Translations under genes and position numbers: made by a program | The notes under the pieces: model-generated | Databases searched by the model: none | Told to the model about the DNA's origin: nothing | The model's input: only the letters and a program-made list of their open reading frames with translations | NCBI GenBank assembly: GCA_947497895.1 | Contig: CANMIL010000004.1 | Span: 62,001 to 126,000 of the forward strand | Direction of reading: 5' to 3' | Length of the DNA stretch: 64,000 nucleotides | Source: an uncultured Tenacibaculum sp. | GTDB taxonomy: Bacteria > Bacteroidota > Bacteroidia > Flavobacteriales > Flavobacteriaceae | Part shown: positions 9,985 to 20,800 of the stretch, piece after piece | Numbering within the stretch: position 1 is the first letter of the stretch | How the letters are laid out: every line of letters begins with the position of its first letter

Positions 9985-10103
9985 TTCTGTTTTCCTAACC
10001 ACCGATAAACATTTCTCTTTCTGCTATCAGATAAAGGTGATATATCAATACATCCATCAGACGACACAAAGTTTTCAGTTTTTTGGTTATTCTCTGGAAC
10101 CAT
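9981..10103 (-). CDS. possible 40-aa ORF at end of lysis operon
   Basis: Manual translation MVPENNQKTENFVSSDGCIDISPLSDSRKRNVYRWLGKQN*. Confidence 0.4.
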   Translation of the reverse strand: MVPENNQKTENFVSSDGCIDISPLSDSRKRNVYRWLGKQN

Positions 10104-10129
10104 AATTATTTTCAAACTATCAGACTTTT

Positions 10130-10312
10130 TTATTTTTTCAATGGAAATTTGTTTTTAATTGTTTCCTTATCAATTGCTTTATTAATAGTTGGTTTTAATT
10201 GTGTAATTATGTTATTTGATGTATTCCTTGTTAGTACATGGCCAATCAGAATACCAACCATAATAAACACTAAACTAATACTTAAGTTTTTCGTTGTATT
10301 CTTCCAGTTCAT
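10130..10312 (-). CDS. small single-TM protein, possible spanin/lysis accessory
   Basis: N-terminal TM, position after DUF5675 gene. Confidence 0.55.
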   Translation of the reverse strand: MNWKNTTKNLSISLVFIMVGILIGHVLTRNTSNNIITQLKPTINKAIDKETIKNKFPLKK

Positions 10313-10315
10313 AAT

Positions 10316-10720
10316 TTAATCTATAATGGTTAACTCAAATTCTTCAGGAGCTATTGAGAGAATTCGTTTCATTGTTTTATTACTAGAAGTAACATCTTTG
10401 TAACCATCTTTGTTTAAATCAACAAAAGCGTTCCCTACTAAAACACAACCTCTAGTGTCTGTATAATAATTTCCAAAGTGAATTAATATAAGTGTTCTAC
10501 CTGGTACATCTTGAATATGATAGTGCCATCCGTATTTTTCGGACCATCTGAGAACACAAATATATTTTCCTGCAGGAACTCTACTAATAGAACGCTGATT
10601 CCCACTATCTGGAAGCTCCAAAGCCTTAACTGATAAAACTTCACATTCATCTTGATAAAACTTCAAGGAAGAAAGCGTTTGTTTATCCTCATGAATTAAT
10701 CTTTTAAGTATTGCTTTCAT
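10316..10720 (-). CDS. DUF5675-like phage protein (probable lysis module)
   Basis: SISRVPAGKYICVLRWSEKYGWHYHIQDVPGRTLILIHFGNYYTDTRGCVLVG pattern. Confidence 0.8.
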   Translation of the reverse strand: MKAILKRLIHEDKQTLSSLKFYQDECEVLSVKALELPDSGNQRSISRVPAGKYICVLRWSEKYGWHYHIQDVPGRTLILIHFGNYYTDTRGCVLVGNAFVDLNKDGYKDVTSSNKTMKRILSIAPEEFELTIID

Positions 10721-11066
10721 CAGGTTTTAAATCTTCAAATTCAACAATTACTTCATTGAGTTCTTTCCTCTGTTTCTCTGTCCTTAATTCCTCTTGCTCA
10801 ATTAACTCTTTTCCCTTTGTTACTTCTTGAACGTTTAACATGTGCTGCTTCCATTCTTTACTAATACGACCAAGTAAAACAACAATACCATAGATAACCC
10901 CCAATACAACCGCTATCTGACTTGGCACTTGATTTAACAGGTTTTGAAAATAGTCTGCCTGAGTAAATTGTTGCTCTATTATAGCCAATGAACTTAATCC
11001 AAAACTATAACCAAATAAGTATTTTAAAACAGGGCTATTTGAAATTAGGGAGAAAAGAGTTGTCAT
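10704..11066 (-). CDS. holin-like membrane protein
   Basis: Hydrophobic helices followed by a charged coil; directly upstream of DUF5675 gene. Confidence 0.6.
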   Translation of the reverse strand: MTTLFSLISNSPVLKYLFGYSFGLSSLAIIEQQFTQADYFQNLLNQVPSQIAVVLGVIYGIVVLLGRISKEWKQHMLNVQEVTKGKELIEQEELRTEKQRKELNEVIVEFEDLKPDESNT

Positions 11067-11068
11067 AA

Positions 11069-11530
11069 TTAAATTGCTTTATTTCTTATTAAATCTTCAG
11101 TTTTTCTTAATCTCCACAACTCAGGATCAAGAAGCCAAGGCGCATTTTGCTTTCTCTCAATCAAAAACATTAATTGTATTTTACTTTTCTCAAATTCAGT
11201 TGGTGCCATATCATCTGGTAACCGGGGAGTAACAATCTTTGTAAATTTATTTATTTGAGCCTCCGTAATTTCCTGCCTTGACCAATCCTGCCTAGTTTCA
11301 ACATATTCCAATTTCTCTAAAGTAACTTCGACAACTTCTCCGTTTTCATTTTCTCTATATTCAACGACATCAACGTATCGAACCAAATCAGTTCGTACTT
11401 TATAAAGCTTATGCCTCTTCACTTCTTCTATTACTGCATGCAAATAACACATAGTTCCGTCAAACGAAGGCATAACAGGTTGATTCGTAATTATTGCAAT
11501 TTGATTTAATGAGGGGTTTAATTTACTCAT
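11069..11530 (-). CDS. phage hypothetical protein between tail and lysis genes
   Basis: Long ORF in the co-oriented late operon. Confidence 0.65.
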   Translation of the reverse strand: MSKLNPSLNQIAIITNQPVMPSFDGTMCYLHAVIEEVKRHKLYKVRTDLVRYVDVVEYRENENGEVVEVTLEKLEYVETRQDWSRQEITEAQINKFTKIVTPRLPDDMAPTEFEKSKIQLMFLIERKQNAPWLLDPELWRLRKTEDLIRNKAI

Positions 11531-11532
11531 AT

Positions 11533-13332
11533 CTATACTTTTATTATAAAGGTTTTCACTTCTATATCAAACGGAGACTGTTGAAATCTCAAGCGCAGTT
11601 TATTGTTGTCAATAGTATTAACGCGGTCATTCAAAGGATAATCAAAGTAGGTTTTGGGAATATCAAAACGCTCAGAATAACTGTCATTGAAAGGTTTAGA
11701 ACAATCTATAGTTATAATTTTAGTAGCGTATTTAAAACCATTCATATCAGTTAACCCTAGACGATGAGTAACGAACAAATTTTGGAGATAAGTTGCTTTA
11801 GAATTATCAAAGTTCAATATTTCAAATTTTAACAAATCATACCCTACAGTGGGATGTCTTTTAAGATCACAAGCAACAGAAAAATAAAAGTTTCCATTTA
11901 TATCAGCCCCTTCTGGAATTATAAAGGTAAAATCGACTCCAAAATCTAAAAAACCGAGATTTCGAACAATATCATTAACAACAAAGGTTTCGTCTAACAA
12001 ATCAACCTTACCATTATTTAACTCTACCTTCGTCCAACGTTTTGCTTTTGAAAGATTTAAAAAACGTTTCTTTAATCTGACTTTTTTCTCTATTTCATCT
12101 AGTTCAAAATCACCAGAAAAACTGATAGAATCAGTAGTTTCGAAAACTTCACTACCTAAATCATCTTTTATTATTAATGGATCAGACTTTCCTTGAACAA
12201 GATTTCCCTTAATTGGTGCTCCAGCATTACCAAATGATGTTTCTGAACTAACTTTAAAATCTTCTTTTATCTGTTTAAACACAGCTTGAGAAGCTCCCCC
12301 ATTCAGTGTTCCTATCAAATTAGTAATACTAATATTCCCATATCTAAAATCACTATCAAGTTCACCTATGTATATAGCTAGGGAATCTCCTCCCTCGTAA
12401 CGAATGTTTAAATCGAATTCCTTCTTTGAAGCAATAATTCTAACATCTTCATGTTGAATAATATTAGTGTTAGAAGCCATTGATGTTCGGAAGTTTAAAA
12501 CCATGTTAAACGAGAACTTAGAACCTCCTTGATAACAACAACTTACATCTAATTCTAATGTAACTGTAGTCATTTGAACAGTAGGTACTGAAATTTTTAA
12601 AGGTCCTGGTGAAGTTACCCTATGACTTACTTGTTTCGGAGTAAAATTATAAGCGGTACCGTAAGTTCTATTTCTTGTATCGATGACAATATTATTACCA
12701 AGAATATCAGCCCCCTTTAACAAAAGCTGATGATTTTCTCTTGCTGCTTCAACGGTATTAAATGAATCGTCCTTGAAAGAAAATCCTTTTTTATAGACTG
12801 ATGGCAACTCACCTCCTAATCGCTCCGAATCTTTAGCAACATCAATTACCAAAGAAGAAAAATCAACAATAAAAGTGGAGTTATCATCACGCTTAAACGT
12901 TGCCAATCCATTAGCATCAACTGTTCCCGAAACAAGCCTTGATAAATTGGTGTCATCTAAATAAAGAGACAAATCTATTTCCTTTACAACTTCTCCATCT
13001 TTTAATAACGAAAGTTTATTTCCTATGATTTCAGACAAAGTGTATGATGGAACAAAATTTGGATTAATTTTAGAATCTTGATTTAAACCTACATACCCAT
13101 TAGGTTGGTCTATTTCATTCCTTTTTTGATATTCCGAGTTAATAGGATTAAACGTAGAAATTTGATACTTTTTAGTTGTCTTTTCTTGGCCATCATAAAC
13201 AGCAATATAATCAGACTGAGTAACTTCTTGTTTCTCTTCTAATTCTGGAATACTCTTACTCTCATTTACTAGCTTTAACAAACTATCACGTAAAGAAGTT
13301 ATTTGATTTACCACCCAATCTTGGAAAGTCAT
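11533..13332 (-). CDS. tail fiber/receptor-binding-type structural protein
   Basis: 599 aa, position distal in the tail operon; N-terminal coil and beta-rich body. Confidence 0.65.
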   Translation of the reverse strand: MTFQDWVVNQITSLRDSLLKLVNESKSIPELEEKQEVTQSDYIAVYDGQEKTTKKYQISTFNPINSEYQKRNEIDQPNGYVGLNQDSKINPNFVPSYTLSEIIGNKLSLLKDGEVVKEIDLSLYLDDTNLSRLVSGTVDANGLATFKRDDNSTFIVDFSSLVIDVAKDSERLGGELPSVYKKGFSFKDDSFNTVEAARENHQLLLKGADILGNNIVIDTRNRTYGTAYNFTPKQVSHRVTSPGPLKISVPTVQMTTVTLELDVSCCYQGGSKFSFNMVLNFRTSMASNTNIIQHEDVRIIASKKEFDLNIRYEGGDSLAIYIGELDSDFRYGNISITNLIGTLNGGASQAVFKQIKEDFKVSSETSFGNAGAPIKGNLVQGKSDPLIIKDDLGSEVFETTDSISFSGDFELDEIEKKVRLKKRFLNLSKAKRWTKVELNNGKVDLLDETFVVNDIVRNLGFLDFGVDFTFIIPEGADINGNFYFSVACDLKRHPTVGYDLLKFEILNFDNSKATYLQNLFVTHRLGLTDMNGFKYATKIITIDCSKPFNDSYSERFDIPKTYFDYPLNDRVNTIDNNKLRLRFQQSPFDIEVKTFIIKV

Positions 13333-13400
13333 AATCTATTACTTTTTAGACATTTACTAAATTAAACAGAATGGAATCAAAAGGTAATTTTCAAATTACT

Positions 13401-13425
13401 GTTTAGGACATGGTGGCAGTAATTT
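13401..13425. repeat. 25-bp dispersed repeat, copy 1
   Basis: GTTTAGGACATGGTGGCAGTAATTT, 24/25 to 27281-27305. Confidence 0.8.
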
Positions 13426-13440
13426 TCTTATCTTTATAAT

Positions 13441-13644
13441 ATGATATTTAACATTATAATTTTATTCGTTTTTGGTGGTTGGTTTATTGGTAAAATCGTC
13501 CAGTTAGCAATACCAAAAGAAAAGGAAGAAAACAAATACTTAGAAGACTATAAAGAAAGCCCAACCGTAATAAATAACTATACAACTAATATTCAGAATA
13601 ACTTAAATATTACAGATGAGCAATTAAAAAAACTTAGATCTTAA
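13441..13644 (+). CDS. small membrane protein encoded opposite to the tail operon
   Basis: 67-aa ORF with N-terminal TM. Confidence 0.55.
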   Translation: MIFNIIILFVFGGWFIGKIVQLAIPKEKEENKYLEDYKESPTVINNYTTNIQNNLNITDEQLKKLRS

Positions 13645-15688
13645 TATATCCTTCTGGTTGAATCTGAATCAATGGAGGTAAATCAAGTAAATCTCCAGTT
13701 ATTGGCAAATCAGTATCAAAAGTTCTAGACTTATGAATCCCGTTATTTTTAAACAATTTCGCTTTAAGTGAATAAAGATTTGTGTTTCCATAATCGTCCA
13801 CTTTTTCAGGAGGACTAGACAATTTAAAAGGCATCCCATCTATAAACAGATTTCTATGCGATAAAGCCTTGTACAAAATCATAAACATTCCTCCAGTTGT
13901 TGGTTCAAAAACAAATTCTTTCGCTTCGTGAATGGTACCATCAATCAAAATCACATTTGTATCTGTTTTCTGAGTATTAATTGAAGCTTCAGGATCAACT
14001 GAGTCCTTTTCTAGTCTCAACCAAATTTTAAATTTAATACCGGTTGAATACAAAATATCAGTATTTGTATCATTACTATAAATAATTTCTACATGATCTG
14101 ATAGATCTGAAAATACTTTAATCCTTTCACTTTGATATTCAACCGCATGAAATCTTTGATCATCAGCTTCTATTTTTAAAGTAAAATATTCATCACTTTC
14201 AAAAAGCCCCATATCGGTTCTAAATTCATAAACATCAACTGTATCACGATTATAGATTACTCCTACCTTTTCTAACACTTCAGTTTCAGTAATTCTAGTT
14301 TCAACTTCTAATACTTCAGCTTGTTTATCATCATCAGGATAAACATTCTTTATTTCAAACCAAGAGTTTGATATTCTCATATAGACACCAATCTTACCCC
14401 ATTCAGGAACACCTCCCATCAAATCATAATCTCCAATAACTTCTCCAGTATCAAAATTGTATTTATTCCCAGACTTAAAATAGATGCCAGTATTACCATT
14501 TTCCAAAGGAAACACATAAGCATCTCTGCTATCCTTAAGCCCAATATTATTGGTTTTCTTCTCAGGAAATATTCTCACCTCTTGATTACTGTTTGTTACA
14601 GCTTTTACAATTAAATTTTCATAGTTCGTTCTAAATTGAGTAGGCTCATTATCCAACTTTGAATAGCAATGATATTGAGTATATGGAATTTCAACTTTAT
14701 CATTATAAGAAAGTCGATTATCATCTATCCTTTTATCTGTTTCATTCCCATTCTCACTGCTCTTTATATAACGAATAGAATTAGACTTTGAGATATAAAA
14801 CTCTGGAACGCTTATCCCAAAAGAATCAATAATAATATTTTTATGAATTGAACACCCAAATTGATCCTTTATATGTACTACATAACTCCCTTCAGTAACA
14901 GAAGGAAAAACATTTGATGACTGCCAATTACTACCATCAATAGAATATTGCAAAACTAAATCAAACGAATGCATTAATGTTACAATAACTGTAGCTCCAT
15001 ATGGAGAGTTATTGATCGTTGTATTAATATTATCAGCAATTAATCTATTGGGAGAATTATACGATTTAGAAACCCTTTGCCCATCAGAATTTTCACAAAT
15101 AAAAGTGAAAGAACCACCATTCCTGAGAACATCAAACTCAACAAAATCAAAAGAGTTATTATTTAATGTTATCGGGCTAATAACTTTCTTTATTACCTCA
15201 TTTGCTTTTATTCTAACTTTTACACTTGAACACGGGTTTACAGATGATGATAATAATTGGAAAGACTCTATTTTAAATAAATTCAGCTCATAATTGGTAA
15301 TTTTATGAATGACATTCAATGGCCTGTCTAATATAGGTCCTAATGGTGAATCATCTTGTGGAAAATACCAAGCAAAAAATAGGTTGAATGTTAAGTTTGG
15401 ATTTTTAGATTTAATCACAACCTTATTTCCTGAAGTACTTGTTTCGAAGTCATTACCACTACCATTATAATCTAAATTAAAAGAATTTAAATAATTATAT
15501 GCGCTAACTTGACCAACTGTAGAAGATGGTCTTCGTGTAGAAACTTCATTCCTATTAGATCTCCATGAAACCCATTTCTCTAAAACTTGAAATGAAGTAT
15601 TAGTTTGCCGATTTAACACAAAAAATGAGATCTCACCTCCTTCTTGAACTTCCTCTAGAAATTCTATTTTAATTTCTGAATATGTCAT
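13634..15688 (-). CDS. phage tail protein with SprB-repeat-like segment
   Basis: Contains YSIDGSNWQSSNVFPSVTEGSYVVHIKDQFGC. Confidence 0.7.
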   Translation of the reverse strand: MTYSEIKIEFLEEVQEGGEISFFVLNRQTNTSFQVLEKWVSWRSNRNEVSTRRPSSTVGQVSAYNYLNSFNLDYNGSGNDFETSTSGNKVVIKSKNPNLTFNLFFAWYFPQDDSPLGPILDRPLNVIHKITNYELNLFKIESFQLLSSSVNPCSSVKVRIKANEVIKKVISPITLNNNSFDFVEFDVLRNGGSFTFICENSDGQRVSKSYNSPNRLIADNINTTINNSPYGATVIVTLMHSFDLVLQYSIDGSNWQSSNVFPSVTEGSYVVHIKDQFGCSIHKNIIIDSFGISVPEFYISKSNSIRYIKSSENGNETDKRIDDNRLSYNDKVEIPYTQYHCYSKLDNEPTQFRTNYENLIVKAVTNSNQEVRIFPEKKTNNIGLKDSRDAYVFPLENGNTGIYFKSGNKYNFDTGEVIGDYDLMGGVPEWGKIGVYMRISNSWFEIKNVYPDDDKQAEVLEVETRITETEVLEKVGVIYNRDTVDVYEFRTDMGLFESDEYFTLKIEADDQRFHAVEYQSERIKVFSDLSDHVEIIYSNDTNTDILYSTGIKFKIWLRLEKDSVDPEASINTQKTDTNVILIDGTIHEAKEFVFEPTTGGMFMILYKALSHRNLFIDGMPFKLSSPPEKVDDYGNTNLYSLKAKLFKNNGIHKSRTFDTDLPITGDLLDLPPLIQIQPEGYIKI

Positions 15689-17876
15689 AATTAAATGCTT
15701 CTAAAAATTTCCATTTCCCTTTTCCTTTAGGTTTTAAAGATTGTAAATATCCTCTTACAGTTTCACCTTTTTGGTTTACAAACTCTATTAAACCATCTAT
15801 ATTTTTAACCGTTTTACCATTAACCACTGTTGTTCCTTTCAATAAATCCATTAATTCTTGGGATACTTCATGTTCTAACTCTAATTCCTTTGGAATGTAT
15901 AATGGAAAACCAAGCTCCATACATGGAATATCTCTGTTCTCTGAGACCTCACCTTCACCAAGTTTTTTAGTTGTTAAATTGCTATTCCCCTTAGAACTTC
16001 CAAATCGAACAAACCCATCCCTATGATGAACAAGTGAAGGAGCTATGAATTTCGAGTGTTTCTTAACTAAATTTGAAGGAGAATACAACAAATTGTATGC
16101 AGTATCAGGAGAATAAACCCCTCTTGGCAACACCTCTAAGTCATCCCGCCATGTTCTTAACTCATACTTCCATCCAACTTTCTTTAAGGCAAAAGCGAAT
16201 ATCTCTTTATCATTTTTATGATCAAGATTAGGGTATTTTGATTTCGGTTTTCTTCTTATAAATTCACCAGCATAGGGTGCATAAATGTATTTAGTTATTC
16301 GTTTGTATTCATTCTTAATTCTAGTAATTGGAGTAATAAAGTTACTTTGGGTATTATACTCATCTAACCCCATCGCCTCTTCATTATTCCAACCTTTTGC
16401 CGCGCCTATCAGAATACTTGAATAATATTTCTTTTCTGCTGTTTTCCTCTTTACGTTGCATTGGTTTGGCAAGCGTATAGTTACTCGGTTCACATAAAAC
16501 TCTTCCCTTGGTTTAATTACTACTTTTTCTGCATATCCTACCTTCTCTATTCCAATTCCCAAGTTTTCAGTAACCATTAGGTCCTCAAAAGCGTCCTTTA
16601 AAGTTGTTGTAAACGGTTTATACTTATTATCCTCTCTAGCGGGTAATTTATCAAACCCCCTTAACCAATGACCACAAGCATAACCTTTTAAAGCCCCGTC
16701 TCCATCTTCCTCATACCCTAACTCTTTCCTTCCTAAATAAGGTGAATACAAAATATTCTCTTGTCCTGTAATTATGTGTAGAAGTCTATCTACAAAATCA
16801 TGAGCTAATATCACTTTTGTTGATGTTTTTTCAAAAAAACTATCTTCCTGAATTAAAACATCGATTTCAGGATTTAAGTACTCATGGATAAAATCACCAT
16901 ACCCCCACAAAGAATGTCCTATATCAGCACCAGTATGAACACAGAAAGCTAAACTTTCACCTTCTTCTAAATTTATTTCGTATGCTTTGTCAAAACGTGC
17001 AATTCTCGATGCCCCACTTGTTGGAACTGGATCTTGATATAGAATATGAGTTTCCTTGTAGTTGTATGAGTTATGATCTTTCAATACAAAAAGAACAACC
17101 GCTATAAACTCTCTCCCATACATTTTATGAAGCTTAATAGGATTTATTTTAATCTCGCCCTTTATAGATATTTTTAGAGTTTTCAACCTATCATTAATCC
17201 CATAAAAGATATGAGAAGAATCAGGATTCCATTCGAATTGACCGACCATTGGATTATGAATTAACTCATCAGATTGTCCATTGATTTTAATTGGTAAAAC
17301 GTTCTTTATTTGATAAAACTTTCCATTTCTTCCCGGAACTTCTGTTTTCACATATAAAGACTTATCTTCTACAAAAGAAGATTCAAGAAATATATCCTTT
17401 CCGGGTAAATCTATTACTTCAGTTTTCAACTCTGGAATAACCTTACCATCAATAGTTGTTGTTCGTTCTAATTCGATTTGCTGTGACTCTCTTGATTTTA
17501 AAATTGTTTCTAAGCCACTTGAATTAAACTTAGCTTTTATTTCAAAGCCATCTTCTTCAATCTTAGAGAGGTCAATAACCCCTGAATAAGACAACACCCA
17601 ATGATCTGTATGTGGGTGCCTCACCTCCTTTTTTAAAAAAATCTCGGCTTCTACACCATACCTTTCAGATACTGTATAAATAAAATCCGCACCATCTTCT
17701 ATATATTTTGAACTATTAGATAATTTGGTTAGAATCCCTTCATATTTGGAATGTTTAATATATTCCAGATCATCATCTTCCCAACCTATTGGCTCAGTTA
17801 TCACCCTTGTACCTAACTTCTCATGATATAATGTATATCTAACCCTATCCCTGAAATCTGTTTGTATACCGTTCAT
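15669..17876 (-). CDS. phage tail (distal tail/baseplate-like) protein
   Basis: 735 aa, immediately downstream of tape measure gene. Confidence 0.65.
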   Translation of the reverse strand: MNGIQTDFRDRVRYTLYHEKLGTRVITEPIGWEDDDLEYIKHSKYEGILTKLSNSSKYIEDGADFIYTVSERYGVEAEIFLKKEVRHPHTDHWVLSYSGVIDLSKIEEDGFEIKAKFNSSGLETILKSRESQQIELERTTTIDGKVIPELKTEVIDLPGKDIFLESSFVEDKSLYVKTEVPGRNGKFYQIKNVLPIKINGQSDELIHNPMVGQFEWNPDSSHIFYGINDRLKTLKISIKGEIKINPIKLHKMYGREFIAVVLFVLKDHNSYNYKETHILYQDPVPTSGASRIARFDKAYEINLEEGESLAFCVHTGADIGHSLWGYGDFIHEYLNPEIDVLIQEDSFFEKTSTKVILAHDFVDRLLHIITGQENILYSPYLGRKELGYEEDGDGALKGYACGHWLRGFDKLPAREDNKYKPFTTTLKDAFEDLMVTENLGIGIEKVGYAEKVVIKPREEFYVNRVTIRLPNQCNVKRKTAEKKYYSSILIGAAKGWNNEEAMGLDEYNTQSNFITPITRIKNEYKRITKYIYAPYAGEFIRRKPKSKYPNLDHKNDKEIFAFALKKVGWKYELRTWRDDLEVLPRGVYSPDTAYNLLYSPSNLVKKHSKFIAPSLVHHRDGFVRFGSSKGNSNLTTKKLGEGEVSENRDIPCMELGFPLYIPKELELEHEVSQELMDLLKGTTVVNGKTVKNIDGLIEFVNQKGETVRGYLQSLKPKGKGKWKFLEAFNYDIFRN

Positions 17877-17879
17877 TTA

Positions 17880-20800
17880 CTACCCCCAATTAATTGTATC
17901 GTTCCTATATATAGCATGAGTGATTTTGTCAGCTATCTTCTCACTGTTATCGTTAACATTAATGTTCCTTTCTCTCTCAAAAGCTTTTCTTGATAATTTA
18001 GTTTCCATTAGAATTTCACCTAAAACAGCATTATCCAATGCATTCTGCTTTTCTTGATACCCCTTTAACTTTCGGCTTTCAAATTCTAATGATGCCATGT
18101 TAGAAACTCTCATCAACTTTTCATACTCTTCTAATGAAGGAATTACTTTAGTACCTTCAGCTAAGTCTAATATCGAAGGTTTATAAACAACATAAGGATC
18201 TTTGTTCGGCTCCATAATAACCTCTGGTCTTTCTTCCCCTACCAACGCATGGCCTCCTGGATGATACCCAGTACCTTTTGCATATTTCGGAAGTGGTTTA
18301 GACGCAACTGCTGCCATTTGTGCTAAACCTAATGAACCAACAAATGCCGTCATTAATCCAGCAGACACTCCAAAATCAAACTTTGGTACTTGCGCCCAAA
18401 TTCCAAGAATGGCCTGTGCAGTATTAATTCCGATTTGAAATATAGCTGCATCCCTTTGGAATTTTGCTTGCTTATATTGTTCCTTCTTTCTCTTTTTTTC
18501 TAGTTCCTTCTCTTTTTTCTCTTGATCTCTTCTTATTAAATCTTGTTGAACCTTATCACCTTCAGCCAATTCGATTCTTTCTTCATAATACTCATTCCAA
18601 TAGTTTCTTTCTTCATCAAGTTGCTCCATGTTGTTCTGGTAAATACTACCCATCACATCATCAACAACACTAGATAATGAGGAAATTCCATTTATAACAC
18701 CATCCAATCCCTCTCCAAAACCATCAACTACACCTGTTAGGAAGTTCTCAAGATTTGAAGCATCCAGATTTAAACTCTCGGCAAGTACATTTGAAGCTTT
18801 TTGTATTTGATTGGTTTTCCATTCGTTTAACCTTTGTTCAGCTTCTCTTTGTTTCTGTAAATCGGCAATAACACCTTCAGTAGTTACATTTGAAAGAGAT
18901 AGTTTTAAATCAGAAATTAATTTTGATAGTTCTTCTTTCTGTTCGGTTGTATATTTCTCATTCAGTAACTCCTTTTCTAGTAAAGCGATCTGATTTTCTA
19001 TAACCTTTCTCGCATTATTTCGCTTTATTTCAGCTACTTTTCTTTCGTGTTCCTCGATTAACTTCTCACGCTGATCCAGCGACAGTTTTTCATTCTTTAA
19101 AGCTTCATTTAGTTCATTATTGGCATCTACCAGAGCATTATTTAATGTTATTTGACTGCCCCCCTTTTCAATTAATTCTTTTCTCTTATTAAAATACTCT
19201 TCTAGAATTTTGATTGAATTTTCAGAACCTTCCTTTTCTATAGCTTCCTTATCATTTTGAAACCTTAATTCAATTTCGTTTATCTTGTCTTGCCTTCCTT
19301 TTGCTTCTTTAATTTTCTGCTGAGCTTCTAACCTTAACAATCCAACAGATTTCTGAATGTACTGTTCATTTGCTATAATTTTTCGTTGATAACTTGAATT
19401 TTCATTTTCTAAAATTTGTTTTTCAATTTCAATAGACTCCTCAAGCTTATACTTCTGTAAACTAAAGCTATCCTGCGCTAATTGTTTCCTTAATGCATCT
19501 TGTTTTCTTTTTCGCTCTTCTCCTTTCCTTTTTGATTCTCTTTCCTTTTCCTTCTCTTGGTCATCTAAATATTGATTATTCTGTTTAATTATCTTTTCTA
19601 AACTTTGATAAGCAGCAATTTCGTCAAGGATATATTGAGTTTGCCTTTTTGAATAAGTTGAAGCTGTATTGATTTTCTTTTTAATAGCTTCAATTTCTGA
19701 AACATGAGTTTCTTCAATAAGCGTTTTAGCATCTCTTATATGTGCTTCATTATATTGAAATTTTTCATCAGAATACTCTTTTAATCGATCCGAAACTCTT
19801 TCCATTATTTTGCGTTGACCCTCCATGGCTACACCCACTTGATCCGCTCCTTTAGCGTATGAATTTGCTATTTCTTGATATCTCCCTTGAATCCCATTGA
19901 ATCTTTCCAACTCTTTATTTAATTCCTTTACTTTATCGGCGGCCTCACTGGCACCTGAAGTAAAACTCTGCCATATTTCATAGGCGGAACCAAGAGCCAC
20001 CAAGAAAAGTCCAATACCAGATGAAGCGGTTGCCACTTTTAAAGCTCGCAAAGAAACAATCGCTTTTTTAATCCCTCCGTTCATTGCAACTACTGAGAGT
20101 CTGTAAAGAGCGTTAGCTTTCGTTGCAATAGTCAAGGCATTTTTAGTAAGAAAAACAACAGCTTTGTAAATCCCAAACCATTTAATCACTTTGATGGTAA
20201 CATTAATTATCTCCCCAAGGTTGTCAGATAGAAACTTAAGCCCTTTCTTTAATTCATTAGACGCACCAGTCGATTTATCTGTATTTAGAATGTATTCTTC
20301 CCATCTACTTGCCAAAATTTTGAAGTGAGAATCTAATGAAGTTAGTTGTTCATTAACAAGATCATCCAAGGCCCCAGAGTTCTTTCTAATTGATTCTGCA
20401 TTCCTATCAATGATATCAGAGTTATTAGCTAATATAACCCCAAGTGAAGCAGCTTGCTTACCAAATAAATTAGATGCTAATTCAAGCAACTCTAATTCTG
20501 AAGCATTATTGGCTTTCGCTTCATTCAATTCATCAAGTGCATCAACTAGTGTTTTTCCTTCTGCTGCTAATTTCTGTTGTGAAGTTCCTAATAATCGACC
20601 AGCTCTTTCAGCTTTTATACCATTATCAGCCAGTAACCCAATTAACGCACCAGTATATGGTAAATCTTTATTTAATGCCTTAGAAATCGGTGCTAAATAT
20701 TGAAAAGAATCCACCATCTTCTGAAAATCTAAAGATGTAGATGTTCTAATTGTCGCTATCGTATCAGCATATCTCTCAGCCTCATTAATACTAGCCCCAA

